Source of the DNA: Halomarina rubra
GTDB taxonomy: Archaea > Halobacteriota > Halobacteria > Halobacteriales > Haloarculaceae
Direction: 5' to 3'
Length of the DNA stretch: 64,000 nt
Assembly (NCBI RefSeq): GCF_023699475.1
Contig: NZ_JALXFV010000002.1
Span: 605,393 to 669,392, forward strand
This document shows positions 8,534-16,321 of this stretch, in pieces (within the stretch, counting starts at the first letter, position 1; each line of letters starts with the position of its first letter). A program made the translations under genes and the position numbers. The notes beneath the pieces were generated by a model. That model was not told where the DNA came from. It searched no databases and saw nothing but the letters and a program-made list of their open reading frames with translations.

Positions 8534-10371
8534 GCATCTCCTCTGCTCTCAGTAGCCGTTTGAACAGCTATCCAGAAGATGCCTCAACTCGATTGAAGAA
8601 GGTTTTCTTCGCTTTGTTCGGAGACCGGATTGGAGCTAGTGTCTTTCTAGCAGTGGTCTTGTTTGGACTGATGTTCGTTCGCCAGGGGTTTTTCATCAAT
8701 GATAACTGGACCATCGCCAATACGTTGGTTGGTGTTGCAGACGGCCACCTTTGGATTGACGAAGTTCGGTATGGTGTAGCAGATTCCCCCGGCGTATTCC
8801 TCGTTGATGGGGATCTCTATGGCCGAAACTTTGGTCACGTGTTCTTTGCACTCCCGTTCCTTTGGGCACTCGAAGGAGTATCACAAGTTGCCGACCCACG
8901 CGTTGCGTTCGCCGCTCTCTGGAGCCTTCTGCTTCTCGGACTTGTGCTCCTGCAGGGTACGATATTCAACTACGAGACGGAATTCTCTGTTGTTGGAAGC
9001 GGTCTTGCGCTACTCATATTCGCAGGTAATCTGGCGGTAGCAACTCCCCTCGATCCGAAGTGGTTCCCACTGATTGCTCTTGAACTGAGTACAGTTGTTG
9101 CCTCCGCATTCGTCGCCGTATTGCTCTATCGCCTTCTTGCCCGTATTCATTCACGCCGCGTTGGCGTGTTCGCGGGTTTGACCACCATCCTCGCTACGGG
9201 ATTCGGATTTTGGTCATCAATTCCTAAGCGACACGCAGTAGTCACTTGCTTGCTGTTCGCGACAATCTACTGCCTGTATCGGTCGCGGGAGGCAGGTGAC
9301 ACGCGAAAGATGCGGCAGTTCCGCGCGCTCGCATACGTCTGGGTTGGTTTGGTGACTTGGGTCAATGCGATGGAAGGGTTGGTGATTTTCATCACCCTCC
9401 TTGCGGTTGACATTCCAACAGCACCTTCGAACGACTTGCGGACTGCAATAATCACTGTCATCGCCTTTTCGGTCTCGCTTGTGCCGTTTTTCTTGACCAA
9501 CTATCTCGTCATCGGTAGCCCAATCGAACCTCCTCACCTGTGGCCCGCATACGATGGAGGTACTGTGTCCTCCGGTCAAAGTGGACGATCTAATTCTAAC
9601 AGTGGTGGAGGCGCAAGTAGCAAACTACTGATATTGACCAACCTCTTCGGGAGGGGAATCACTGTCATGTTCGAGCAGCCACTCCGATTGGTTGGAACAT
9701 TCCTTCGGAGCGGGAGCGTGGCTCAGCCGTTCATTGACAAAGGGAACGCGGAAGTTGAACTTGCGATGGTTGAGACGGCACCAATTCTCGGGGTATTCGT
9801 CGCATTCCCTGCACTGCTCTTCGTCAAAGTCAAGAACGGATTCACTATTCCGGACCGGAAAAGCCCAGTTTTCGCCGTTGACGTGTTCGTTTTCATTTTC
9901 GCTATTCTGTTCTTCCTCGTCTATATTCCCAAGCTCCCCCTCCACGCCCAGATAGGAGCTCGATACTTGATTCCACTGTATGCACTCGGCCTCTACGGTA
10001 TCGCTCGGCTTTCGATTATACGTGAGGTGTTCGAGAAACAATCCCGAATGGTCTACTGGACCACTGCGAGTGGCGTTCTCATCGGTGGACAGTCCCTCCT
10101 AATCTATCTCATTATATCGGATACGACTGGTACCGATCTATTGCAAACCCATGCGTGGATTGGGCTCGGTGTCGCCACTCTCGTTGGAGGATGGGCCTTG
10201 CTCTCGGTGACGAAGCGACGTTCCTCTCGTCTTGGAGCCGTCTGCATCGGGCTGGCAGTCGCTGCTGGCACGACGTTCATCCTGCTTACGAATCTTAGTC
10301 ACCTCGCCTCTGTAGGAGACTTCGTAATCCCCATCGCACGCTGGCTTGCCCTCCGCTTCCTCATAGCGTAG
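8530..10371 (+). CDS. Polytopic membrane protein, GT-C-like
   Basis: This 613-residue protein has an N-terminal cytoplasmic segment and about a dozen hydrophobic helices across residues 35-600. Large outer loops fall after the first TM and around residues 335-360 (Ser/Gly-rich). The overall plan resembles dolichol-dependent GT-C or ArnT-like transferases, but I cannot point to a certain DxD or DE catalytic motif. Coupling to the exported protein upstream, and co-direction with the pilin, make glycosylation or assembly of the surface filament a reasonable guess. A transporter-like role is not excluded. Confidence 0.7.
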   Translation: MSISSALSSRLNSYPEDASTRLKKVFFALFGDRIGASVFLAVVLFGLMFVRQGFFINDNWTIANTLVGVADGHLWIDEVRYGVADSPGVFLVDGDLYGRNFGHVFFALPFLWALEGVSQVADPRVAFAALWSLLLLGLVLLQGTIFNYETEFSVVGSGLALLIFAGNLAVATPLDPKWFPLIALELSTVVASAFVAVLLYRLLARIHSRRVGVFAGLTTILATGFGFWSSIPKRHAVVTCLLFATIYCLYRSREAGDTRKMRQFRALAYVWVGLVTWVNAMEGLVIFITLLAVDIPTAPSNDLRTAIITVIAFSVSLVPFFLTNYLVIGSPIEPPHLWPAYDGGTVSSGQSGRSNSNSGGGASSKLLILTNLFGRGITVMFEQPLRLVGTFLRSGSVAQPFIDKGNAEVELAMVETAPILGVFVAFPALLFVKVKNGFTIPDRKSPVFAVDVFVFIFAILFFLVYIPKLPLHAQIGARYLIPLYALGLYGIARLSIIREVFEKQSRMVYWTTASGVLIGGQSLLIYLIISDTTGTDLLQTHAWIGLGVATLVGGWALLSVTKRRSSRLGAVCIGLAVAAGTTFILLTNLSHLASVGDFVIPIARWLALRFLIA

Positions 10372-10378
10372 AAATCAG

Positions 10379-11407
10379 CTATTCGTTGTGGCTTTTTCCA
10401 AACGTTGGTGCTTTGCTCTCTTCCCACTGGACGTGACACGACCGACAGAGCGACACGAGATTTTCCAGCCGATTCGCCTTCGTGAGCGAGTCGAATGTTC
10501 GCACCTTCTGCAGGTGGTGGACGTCCAACCCCTGTCCGTGCTGGACGCGATGCTCGTGGTCGGTCATCTCACAATCTTCGTCCTGACAGGTCCAACCGTC
10601 ACGCTCCAACGCCTTGAGCCGCTGGGTAGTCCAGTTGACGCCATACTCGACGGTTCCCTCGACCGTTCCGTGTTCCTTGTTAATGGTGAGGCCCGCTGCC
10701 TCGACCGCTTCGTTGTGCGACCCGAACGCACGGATATACGGCCAGATGGAGTACTCCCCCAGCTCGTTTAATTGGTCAATAGTGGGGGTACGCCCCAACT
10801 CAGTGGCGAGTTCACGCAGCGCTCTGAGCAACTTCTCGTCCGAGGTGCCCTTACTTCGCCCTGCGTTAGGGTCCAGCCCCGCGGCCTCCAGTGCCCCACT
10901 CCACGTTCCAAACTCACGGTAGTAGGGCCGGTAGCTGTACTCGCCGTATTCGTTCATCTCCTCTTGGGACGGTGGCCTCCCCACCTCTTCAGCTAACCTT
11001 ACGAGTGCAGCGAGCAATGCATCCCGTCCAATCTTCCGCGTTGTCTCCGTTCGCTCCTGCAACCCTGCAGCGTCCCGCGCTGCAGGCCACGAGCCGAACC
11101 GCCGATGGTACGCCGACGCCGAGAACTTGCCATGCTCGTCCATGTCGGCCATCCGCGGAACGCGCCCAACCCGCTCAGCGACCTCCCGTAGCTCCTGGAT
11201 CAACTCCTCTTCGCTCACGGAATTCCGGTGGTTGGGACTCATCCCGGCCGCCGCTAACGCGTCGTTCCACCCACCAAACTGCGTGTAATAGGGACGGTAC
11301 GAGAACTCCCCAGACTCGTTCATTTCGGTCTGAGTGGGCGTCTTGCCCAACTCATCGGCCAGTTCACGGAGTGCTTCGATCAGATCTTCCTCAGGAATCC
11401 CGGGCAT
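10379..11407 (-). CDS. HNH endonuclease with four HNH-associated repeats
   Basis: The 342-residue protein contains four tandem repeats of about 62 residues at roughly 5-255, each with L.ELA.ELGR.P and then G.YS..PY...FG.W..A..AAG. These match the homing-endonuclease-associated repeats thought to bind DNA. They are followed by an HNH nuclease domain with CQDEDC, a central DVHH and LCRSCH, holding a zinc site and the catalytic His. The start codon overlaps the upstream gene's stop (TAATG), so the two form an operon. Such proteins occur as free-standing homing or defence-type nucleases. No intron or intein was found around it. Confidence 0.9.
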   Translation of the reverse strand: MPGIPEEDLIEALRELADELGKTPTQTEMNESGEFSYRPYYTQFGGWNDALAAAGMSPNHRNSVSEEELIQELREVAERVGRVPRMADMDEHGKFSASAYHRRFGSWPAARDAAGLQERTETTRKIGRDALLAALVRLAEEVGRPPSQEEMNEYGEYSYRPYYREFGTWSGALEAAGLDPNAGRSKGTSDEKLLRALRELATELGRTPTIDQLNELGEYSIWPYIRAFGSHNEAVEAAGLTINKEHGTVEGTVEYGVNWTTQRLKALERDGWTCQDEDCEMTDHEHRVQHGQGLDVHHLQKVRTFDSLTKANRLENLVSLCRSCHVQWEESKAPTFGKSHNE

Positions 11408-11709
11408 TACCGAGTGTCCCCCTCTCCTGGCGTTTCAACCTGCAACTCCGAACCACGCAAGAATTGTGCCGCCGTCTCGTTTGATTGCTGTGCAACCCGC
11501 TTGTTGATGCCTATTGAGGGCACGCCCGTCGTGCCCGACGACAAAATAGGGCTGTCGGAGCGCTGTGAGTCACTGAATCGACCTGCCTCGACACGTTCCA
11601 CGCTCGACTTATCGCTCGCTCCAAACGAGCGAGCCATCCACTCTGCGTATTCAACCGTCGTTCTCTGTGACTGCGCAAACCTTTCGGTAGTTGGGGCTGT
11701 CTCTAGCAT
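11407..11709 (-). CDS. Unknown 100-residue protein coupled to the HNH endonuclease
   Basis: This 100-residue, Ser/Thr/Glu-rich polar protein has no membrane segment or cysteine. Its TAA stop overlaps the ATG of the HNH gene by one base, so it is translated with it. Two strong hairpins lie directly before its start. I did not recognise a family. A partner, inhibitor or specificity factor of the nuclease is possible, but nothing in the sequence proves it. Confidence 0.6.
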   Translation of the reverse strand: MLETAPTTERFAQSQRTTVEYAEWMARSFGASDKSSVERVEAGRFSDSQRSDSPILSSGTTGVPSIGINKRVAQQSNETAAQFLRGSELQVETPGEGDTR

Positions 11710-11755
11710 TGCTTTGGTCCTGCCAAAGCGCGGTCGGGCGTCCTACCGCCCGGCC
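11710..11755 (-). promoter_or_regulatory. Tandem AGGA-loop hairpins before the HNH operon
   Basis: Read on the minus strand, a 6-bp hairpin (11735-11740 with 11747-11752, loop GTAGGA) is followed by a 7-bp hairpin (11711-11717 with 11723-11729, loop CAGGA). The second ends one base before the ATG at 11709. Two hairpins both showing AGGA in the loop, abutting a start codon, suggest translational control. Confidence 0.5.
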
Positions 11756-12118
11756 ATTTCCCATCCTTCTCACACTCACAGCGAGTTGTATCGCATGTCA
11801 CGAATCGCGCGCTGTGAGTCGGTTTGATGAGTCCTGGCGAGACCGCGCTCTGTACGCTATACTACGATTTCCACTAGCTTATGGCTTGTCGTATCTGACA
11901 CCCTTACTGGACGATAGAGTGTCGTATAACCGGATGGAAAAGCCGCAGTTCGTGGTCTGGAGCCGATTGTGGGGGACGTGGAGTAGAGGGTGAACGTCTT
12001 CTCCAAGCTTCGGAAATCTCTGTTTAAACAACTCGAGAAATATCGCCCTGGCCAGAAAGTTGGAGAGGGATACGAGTGAGCTAATCCTATATTGACCCAA
12101 AGAATAGAGGGCAGCGGC
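11756..12118. other. Gene-poor spacer
   Basis: No credible gene is seen on either strand between the HNH operon leader and the zinc-ribbon gene. Short frames here have non-haloarchaeal composition. Confidence 0.45.
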
Positions 12119-12805
12119 TTAGGACGACGCTTCACCGACAGCCGCAGGGATCGTGGTTGGAGAGACTTCGGCGTTAGCGCAGGATTGGCAGTAAACATTT
12201 TCACCGGAGTCGATGGTTTTGAGCGTGACACCCAAGAACACCTTCTCTTTTTTATACTGCCGACGGAGCCCGGGAGCGACTGGCCCATTGCAGGAGGTGC
12301 ACGGACTAGAAGAAGACTGAACGGTCGTTTCGTCAACCGAAGCCGTCTCACCGAATGTAAACACGCTGTGTTCGCTCTGCAGTCGCTGTCTGAACTGGGG
12401 AATGAGCACGACTCCGATGCCTATCAACAGCGTCCCCGTAATGATTGACACGATAACTCCAGACTCACCGGCATCAGCAAACGCTCCGATTCCCGCTAAC
12501 AGGAAAAACCCGCCAGCGAGGAGTTGTACGATCATGATGATCGGCTGTGAGTCAACATCGATGTTCATATCGGAGATGTTGATACCTGACCTCTGATTTC
12601 CGCTTTGACGGACGCCACAGTTCGGACAAAGTTCCGCTGCGGCATTCACCTCTTCACCACATGAGGTACAGAAAGCTGTTGGGTCCGAAGACGATGCTGA
12701 CGTACCATTTCGAACGCCGCAGCTTGGGCAGATTTCTGCCTTAATTTTGATTGTGTCTCCACAGGACTTGCAAAACTTCTCATCGTACCCGTGGTCTCTG
12801 GTCAT
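12119..12805 (-). CDS. Zinc-ribbon membrane protein (three CxxC pairs)
   Basis: This is a 228-residue protein. Two N-terminal zinc ribbons are visible (FCKSCG with ICPSCG, about residues 11-29, and FCTSCG with LCPNCG, about 45-63). Two TM helices follow (about 90-135), then a cytoplasmic tail with another CTSCNG/YCQSCA pair. Double zinc ribbons fused to membrane helices are common in archaeal proteins of unknown role. It follows a second zinc-ribbon membrane gene by 2 nt, so they form an operon. No enzyme motif is present. Confidence 0.8.
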   Translation of the reverse strand: MTRDHGYDEKFCKSCGDTIKIKAEICPSCGVRNGTSASSSDPTAFCTSCGEEVNAAAELCPNCGVRQSGNQRSGINISDMNIDVDSQPIIMIVQLLAGGFFLLAGIGAFADAGESGVIVSIITGTLLIGIGVVLIPQFRQRLQSEHSVFTFGETASVDETTVQSSSSPCTSCNGPVAPGLRRQYKKEKVFLGVTLKTIDSGENVYCQSCANAEVSPTTIPAAVGEASS

Positions 12806-12807
12806 GG

Positions 12808-13155
12808 TTAGTTGACGTACTTGCGTTGGAACTCTTCGTCAGATTTCGTCAAGTAAATGATTCCTTCGACCAACCCGAGAAGCATCGGGATAAACGTCCA
12901 ACAGAAGACGAGATAGAGCACTCCCCATCCAGTTTCACCGAGGTAGAACTTGTGTGCCCCAAGTCCACCGAGAATGAGCGCAAAGATGGCGGCTGTCGTT
13001 CGGTCTTTGTCAGAATCACCGGCATCAGAGGCTGGTTCGCTGACTCGTACCCCACACTCGGGGCAAATTTCTGCCGCGCTCTTAATCACACTGCCACAAG
13101 ACGAACAAAATTCTTCGTTTGGTCCTGGCGTCTTAGTTTCTCCCGACATAGACAT
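12808..13155 (-). CDS. Zinc ribbon plus TM2-domain membrane protein
   Basis: The 115-residue product has an N-terminal zinc ribbon (FCSSCG ... ICPECG, about residues 17-35). A TM2 domain follows: a first helix with GGLGAHKFYLG, then a second helix ending LVEGIIYL. The HKFYLG turn is the hallmark of the TM2 family. It is the first gene of a pair with the zinc-ribbon protein immediately downstream. The molecular role of this architecture is unknown. Confidence 0.85.
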   Translation of the reverse strand: MSMSGETKTPGPNEEFCSSCGSVIKSAAEICPECGVRVSEPASDAGDSDKDRTTAAIFALILGGLGAHKFYLGETGWGVLYLVFCWTFIPMLLGLVEGIIYLTKSDEEFQRKYVN

Positions 13156-13315
13156 TTCAACTGAAATTTACGCACTGATAAAACTTATTGAAACCCTGTT
13201 AGTAATGTCAGATTTTCAATCAGGTTTACATGATTGGTTGGTGGCTGCTAAAGAAAATCCAATTGATGTCCAAATCCAATCTAATCAAAGCACAGTGTAA
13301 GTCCTGAGAGACGGC

Positions 13316-13465
13316 TCAAGCAAGGTTCGTTGAATCGGAGTTCGCATTCCTCCATGTCCGTGCAGCAGCTCGTTTCCACAATTCGAGGGCGCGGCTTGTA
13401 TCGATGAATTGACGCTGTGGTACGCCAGACTCATTGCGTACTTGACTGGTGACCCTTCTTGACAT
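13316..13465 (-). CDS. Small protein related to the one at 23978-24169 (possibly a fragment)
   Basis: From the ATG at 13465 the product has 49 residues with the core ESGVPQRQFID...ALELWKRAAARTW. The same pattern (ESGRPRSQFID...AIEARKLAVTRAW) occurs in the 63-residue protein at 23978-24169, so this is a small recurring haloarchaeal family. This copy lacks the C-terminal TM helix seen there. It follows gvpA on the same strand with a 150-nt gap that translates in one frame into a winged-helix-like scrap, so it may be a relic. Confidence 0.45.
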   Translation of the reverse strand: MSRRVTSQVRNESGVPQRQFIDTSRALELWKRAAARTWRNANSDSTNLA

Positions 13466-13616
13466 GGGGTATAATATTGTCTTCAAAAATTGCTGCTCTG
13501 TCGATGGTATCCTCTCGTGGGTCTCCTTTGAGCTCATCCAGCCCGACACCGTACAGGTTGGTGAGATGGTCGTGTTCTTCGAGCCGTGTGAGTCGCTGCT
13601 GACGTCGTGGGGGGAC

Positions 13617-13916
13617 TCACGTGGCCGGTTGGGTTCTGGTTCCCTTTGGCCTGGTTTCTGTCTCCTCTCGCTCGTCGATCGCTATTTTCCCTCCCGTGTC
13701 TAACTCGCCTTCGGCACTCGCCTGTTCTAACGTCGTAATTTCTTCAGCGTAGTGGATGAACGTGTCGACAGAGGCGACAACGATGCGAGCCTCGATGGTG
13801 ATCAGTTCGAGACCAATGATTGAGATACGGGCCCAGACGTCGATGACGATGCCCTTATCGAGAATTCTGTCGAGGGCGTCTGCCAGACTTGACGATTCGG
13901 GTGCTCGTTGTGTCAT
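13617..13916 (-). CDS. gvpA: Gas vesicle major structural protein GvpA
   Basis: From the ATG at 13916 the protein has 99 residues. Residues 9-63 follow the highly conserved GvpA shell sequence (LADALDRILDKGIVIDVWAR, then IEARIVVASVDTFIHYAEEI). The C-terminal tail is about 25 residues longer than the usual 70-80-residue GvpA and is charged. The coding frame is intact, but the accessory genes needed for vesicle assembly (gvpF to gvpM, gvpO, gvpN) are absent from the window except for a broken gvpF. An AT-rich divergent promoter region lies upstream. Confidence 0.9.
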   Translation of the reverse strand: MTQRAPESSSLADALDRILDKGIVIDVWARISIIGLELITIEARIVVASVDTFIHYAEEITTLEQASAEGELDTGGKIAIDEREETETRPKGTRTQPAT

Positions 13917-14165
13917 GGAATCAGCCTCAAAGGCCCTCTCAGAGCCCAACGTGTATCAGACTGACGACAAGAATGGGCGAATGTAATTTTACTATGCTTA
14001 TTAATGGATAATTAGAACATATTCAATGAGGTGTGTGGTATTTGTGTTCGATACCGTCTTACTACTTAGCATCCGCCAGACACCTTGTCTCGATTGCCGC
14101 ATTTCATGGGGAGATGTGCGAAGTCCGCGCGGACTGCTGGCTGAGAATCACACCTCTGAGTGCCC
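13917..14165. promoter_or_regulatory. AT-rich divergent promoter region of gvpA and the gvpF relic
   Basis: This intergenic stretch contains an AT-rich block at about 13984-14027 with TTAATAAGCATA on the minus strand, a candidate TATA box for gvpA. The gvpA/gvpF genes point away from it, as in functional haloarchaeal gas vesicle clusters. Confidence 0.5.
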
Positions 14166-14436
14166 ATGTCTGAAGGAAATCTGTACGTGTACGGTATTGT
14201 GGGCGCGACCGACCTCGACAAAGAGACCTCCGGTGTCAACGGGAGCAAGCGAGTATATACCATTACCCACGAGGACGTCTCGGCGGTTGTTTCCGAAGTC
14301 GATACGATAGACTCCGGGCGGAAAATGTTCACCCAACACTCCAGAGGGAGTCGCCGCCGAGCTCAGGGTCGCTCTGAAGGCGCTTGAGGCCGCACTCGAG
14401 AAGCGTGGTGAGCAGCTCCAAGCGGGCGAATCGTGA
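14166..14436 (+). pseudogene. gvpF: gvpF relic, frame-broken, with a fused tail of another gene
   Basis: The first 50 or so codons read NLYVYGIVGATDL and then TITHEDVSAVVSEVDTID, which match the N-terminus of haloarchaeal GvpF. After about 14314 the similarity stops and the frame ends early at 14387. A +1 frame from about 14338 to 14436 reads as an acidic helical tail (LRVALKALEAALEKRGEQL) that looks like the end of a different protein. An internal deletion that removed most of a gvp operon explains this best. Which gene gave the tail is uncertain. Confidence 0.75.
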
Positions 14437-14807
14437 ACTATTCGTTGAGACATTGCTCGTTGGGGTACCACTCGTTGAAGAACGTGCGAGTGTCCACCCA
14501 CGGTGTGACTCGTATCGGGGCGAACTCGATCACATCCGCCAGTGTGGAAGATATGGATGGGTTGTCCTCTACGGCCGTGTTCGATACGGCGGCTGTTGTC
14601 GGTACACGAAGCACGCTCACGGCTTCGTGATTCATCCCACGACTGACGTCGTGGGCTTTCTCCTTAATCTCGTGTAAGCGCATGGCGGAACCGCTCACGG
14701 AAGACGTCGCGAAATGAAAGCCCCCTGGCCAGCTTCTGCGATATTCTCGACACAGAATCTGAACTCTAATCGGATGTGCCTGTATGGCTGATTCGTTTTT
14801 TGCCTTC
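14437..14807. other. Gene-poor remnant region with a solo IS hairpin
   Basis: No convincing gene. The only clear structure is the hairpin at 14636-14655. Confidence 0.45.
14636..14655 (-). repeat. Solo IS1341-type end hairpin
   Basis: Perfect 8-bp stem CCCACGAC/GTCGTGGG with a TGAC loop. It is almost identical to the left-end hairpin of the TnpB element at 3612-3631 and is followed by GCTTTCTCC, also typical of these ends. There is no tnpB beside it. Confidence 0.7.
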
Positions 14808-15155
14808 TCAGGACGCCGTTCGTTCGGATTGACCGTGCTGGTTCGTCCTGTACATCCCTCGGAGGTATCGGACGAGACTCGCGAGCACCACGGCTTCAAC
14901 GTAGGTGACGAACATGACCACGACACCAAAGAGGAGGGTGCTTCCTGCGGCGAAGGGAGCGATGTCACGGACAGTCGTGCCGACCGCGAAGGCGAGAAGC
15001 GAAGGAATCCAGAGCGGTGTGAGCAACCCGTACAGAGAACTGGGGAGGACACCGGCTTCGAGGGTCACCCACAGAGCGAGGAGGGCACCGAAGACGTCTC
15101 GGACACATCGATTGAGGAGGAGAGGAAGGACACGTGACTGTTTACCAATCATCAT
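14808..15155 (-). CDS. Small three-TM membrane protein
   Basis: From the ATG at 15155 the product is about 115 residues with three hydrophobic stretches (roughly residues 13-33, 38-56 and 63-88) and basic loops. A longer start at 15251 would add a Cys/Pro-rich, non-haloarchaeal N-terminus, so I prefer the shorter form. No family was recognised, and it sits in a decayed region, so it may not be expressed. Confidence 0.45.
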   Translation of the reverse strand: MMIGKQSRVLPLLLNRCVRDVFGALLALWVTLEAGVLPSSLYGLLTPLWIPSLLAFAVGTTVRDIAPFAAGSTLLFGVVVMFVTYVEAVVLASLVRYLRGMYRTNQHGQSERTAS

Positions 15156-15309
15156 GACCTTCGGTTTGAACACATACTGATGAATGTTGGGTATTGGCGT
15201 GGGGGAAACGAGACTGTCGAAACCACACTGAGTCGTGTACGATTTCCACACACCAGCCTACCAACTAGATGCAATGATTAACTCACAGTCATGATGGCTA
15301 CAGCCAATA

Positions 15310-15341
15310 TTTCCACACATGGGTTGAATCCCCGCTAGAAG
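15310..15341 (+). repeat. 32-bp inverted repeat, left copy
   Basis: It begins TTTCCACACATGG and ends CCCCGCTAGAAG. It matches the reverse complement of 15925-15956 at 27 of 32 positions. Confidence 0.75.
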
Positions 15342-15924
15342 ACTCCTCTGACTGTTTGTGGATCAGGTGGTGGCCTCAAGGCCACAGTGTGCGTGGCCAT
15401 GAAGGGAGGTGATTCGAGATACACGAACCTGGTTAACTACTGTTTGCGGGCTTATTGGGGCCTCTCATCGCGGTTTTCGAATGATGCGTCGAGTCGTCGG
15501 CTGACACTCCAGCAGGACGTTCAACGCGAATCGTGGGCTCAAAGTTCCACACATGGTCGCAGTATGGCGATTATCGCATCAACACACGCACCGCCAGAGT
15601 GGCCAGTACTCCATCGTCACGGTTGAAGATACTGGCGTCTGAATGGCTGTAGTCGCGGTATTCAAGATATTGGGTCACACACAGCCGAGGCAGAAACGCC
15701 ACCGAACGGCGACGTTTCGACCCGAATCGAGTTCCACAATTGGCCACCCTGTAGCGATTTCGCGCTGTCGTCACTGGGCTGAGGTGCGCTCTCACAGCTT
15801 CGATTGACCTCTTCTATCGCCTGCATTCGGGGGTTTCAGTCGATGGCCGACTGTGGCGTGGTAATCACCAGTGTAGATGGGGGCGCTAGCGGTGGTGGCA
15901 TTTCCACAGGTGGCTTTGTAGGGG

Positions 15925-15956
15925 CTTCTAGCGGGGGTTTGGACCATGTGTGGAAA
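15925..15956 (-). repeat. 32-bp inverted repeat, right copy
   Basis: Read on the minus strand it begins TTTCCACACATGG and ends CCCCGCTAGAAG, mirroring 15310-15341. A partial third copy (TTCCACACATGGTC) is at 15545-15558 on the plus strand. Confidence 0.75.
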
Positions 15957-16066
15957 CTGCGGTGGTGTTTCGGCCTGATCAGTAACTGGTTGGCCGTCAG
16001 TCTCGTGAATGGGCTTGTCTCGAAAGTGCGAGAACTGTACCAGACTGCGCTCGCCTGAGCACGACT

Positions 16067-16237
16067 TCACTTAGCGATGAATCGAGCAATCCAGACGATT
16101 GGAATCACCGGGATGGCCAGGCCGGTGACGAGCAATGCGATGGCGATGATGATCTTCTCGGTGCGACTCGACTCGTGCCAGATTGAGTGCCACATATCGT
16201 CGATGGACTGTGCTGTTCGCTGGATCAAACCTGCCAT
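16067..16237 (-). CDS. Small single-TM protein
   Basis: From the ATG at 16237 the product is 56 residues: an amphipathic, polar N-terminal half containing IDDMWHSIWHESS and one TM helix (about residues 30-52). The composition fits a real small membrane protein. No family was recognised. Confidence 0.45.
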   Translation of the reverse strand: MAGLIQRTAQSIDDMWHSIWHESSRTEKIIIAIALLVTGLAIPVIPIVWIARFIAK

Positions 16238-16321
16238 GCTCAACAAAGAGGGTGGAAAGACGGGTAACCCCAGTGCCTGCGTCGTTCGTTCTTCTGGCAA
16301 CCCCCTGCCGTGAATCCCTCA

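Larger units (their letters stand above)
15156..16066. other. Gene-poor 0.9-kb region with an inverted repeat
   Basis: No frame here looks like a haloarchaeal protein. The region holds several TTCCACA motifs (near 15242, 15310, 15545, 15730 and 15900, and inverted at 15949) and a 32-bp inverted repeat pair described separately. It may be a dead mobile element or a replication-related relic. Confidence 0.5.

Noticed and set aside
13480-13600. Minus-strand scrap between gvpA and the next gene resembling the recognition wing of a phage-repressor-type winged helix (RRLTRLEEHDHLTNLYGVGL).
   Set aside because: Only about 45 codons without a start, and the match rests on memory of a loose pattern. 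It is not enough for a feature call.
15301-15960. Interpretation of the TTCCACA motifs as an active Orc1/Cdc6 replication origin.
   Set aside because: No orc1/cdc6 or rep gene is adjacent, and the enclosed segment is not strongly AT-rich. I kept only the inverted repeat as a finding.
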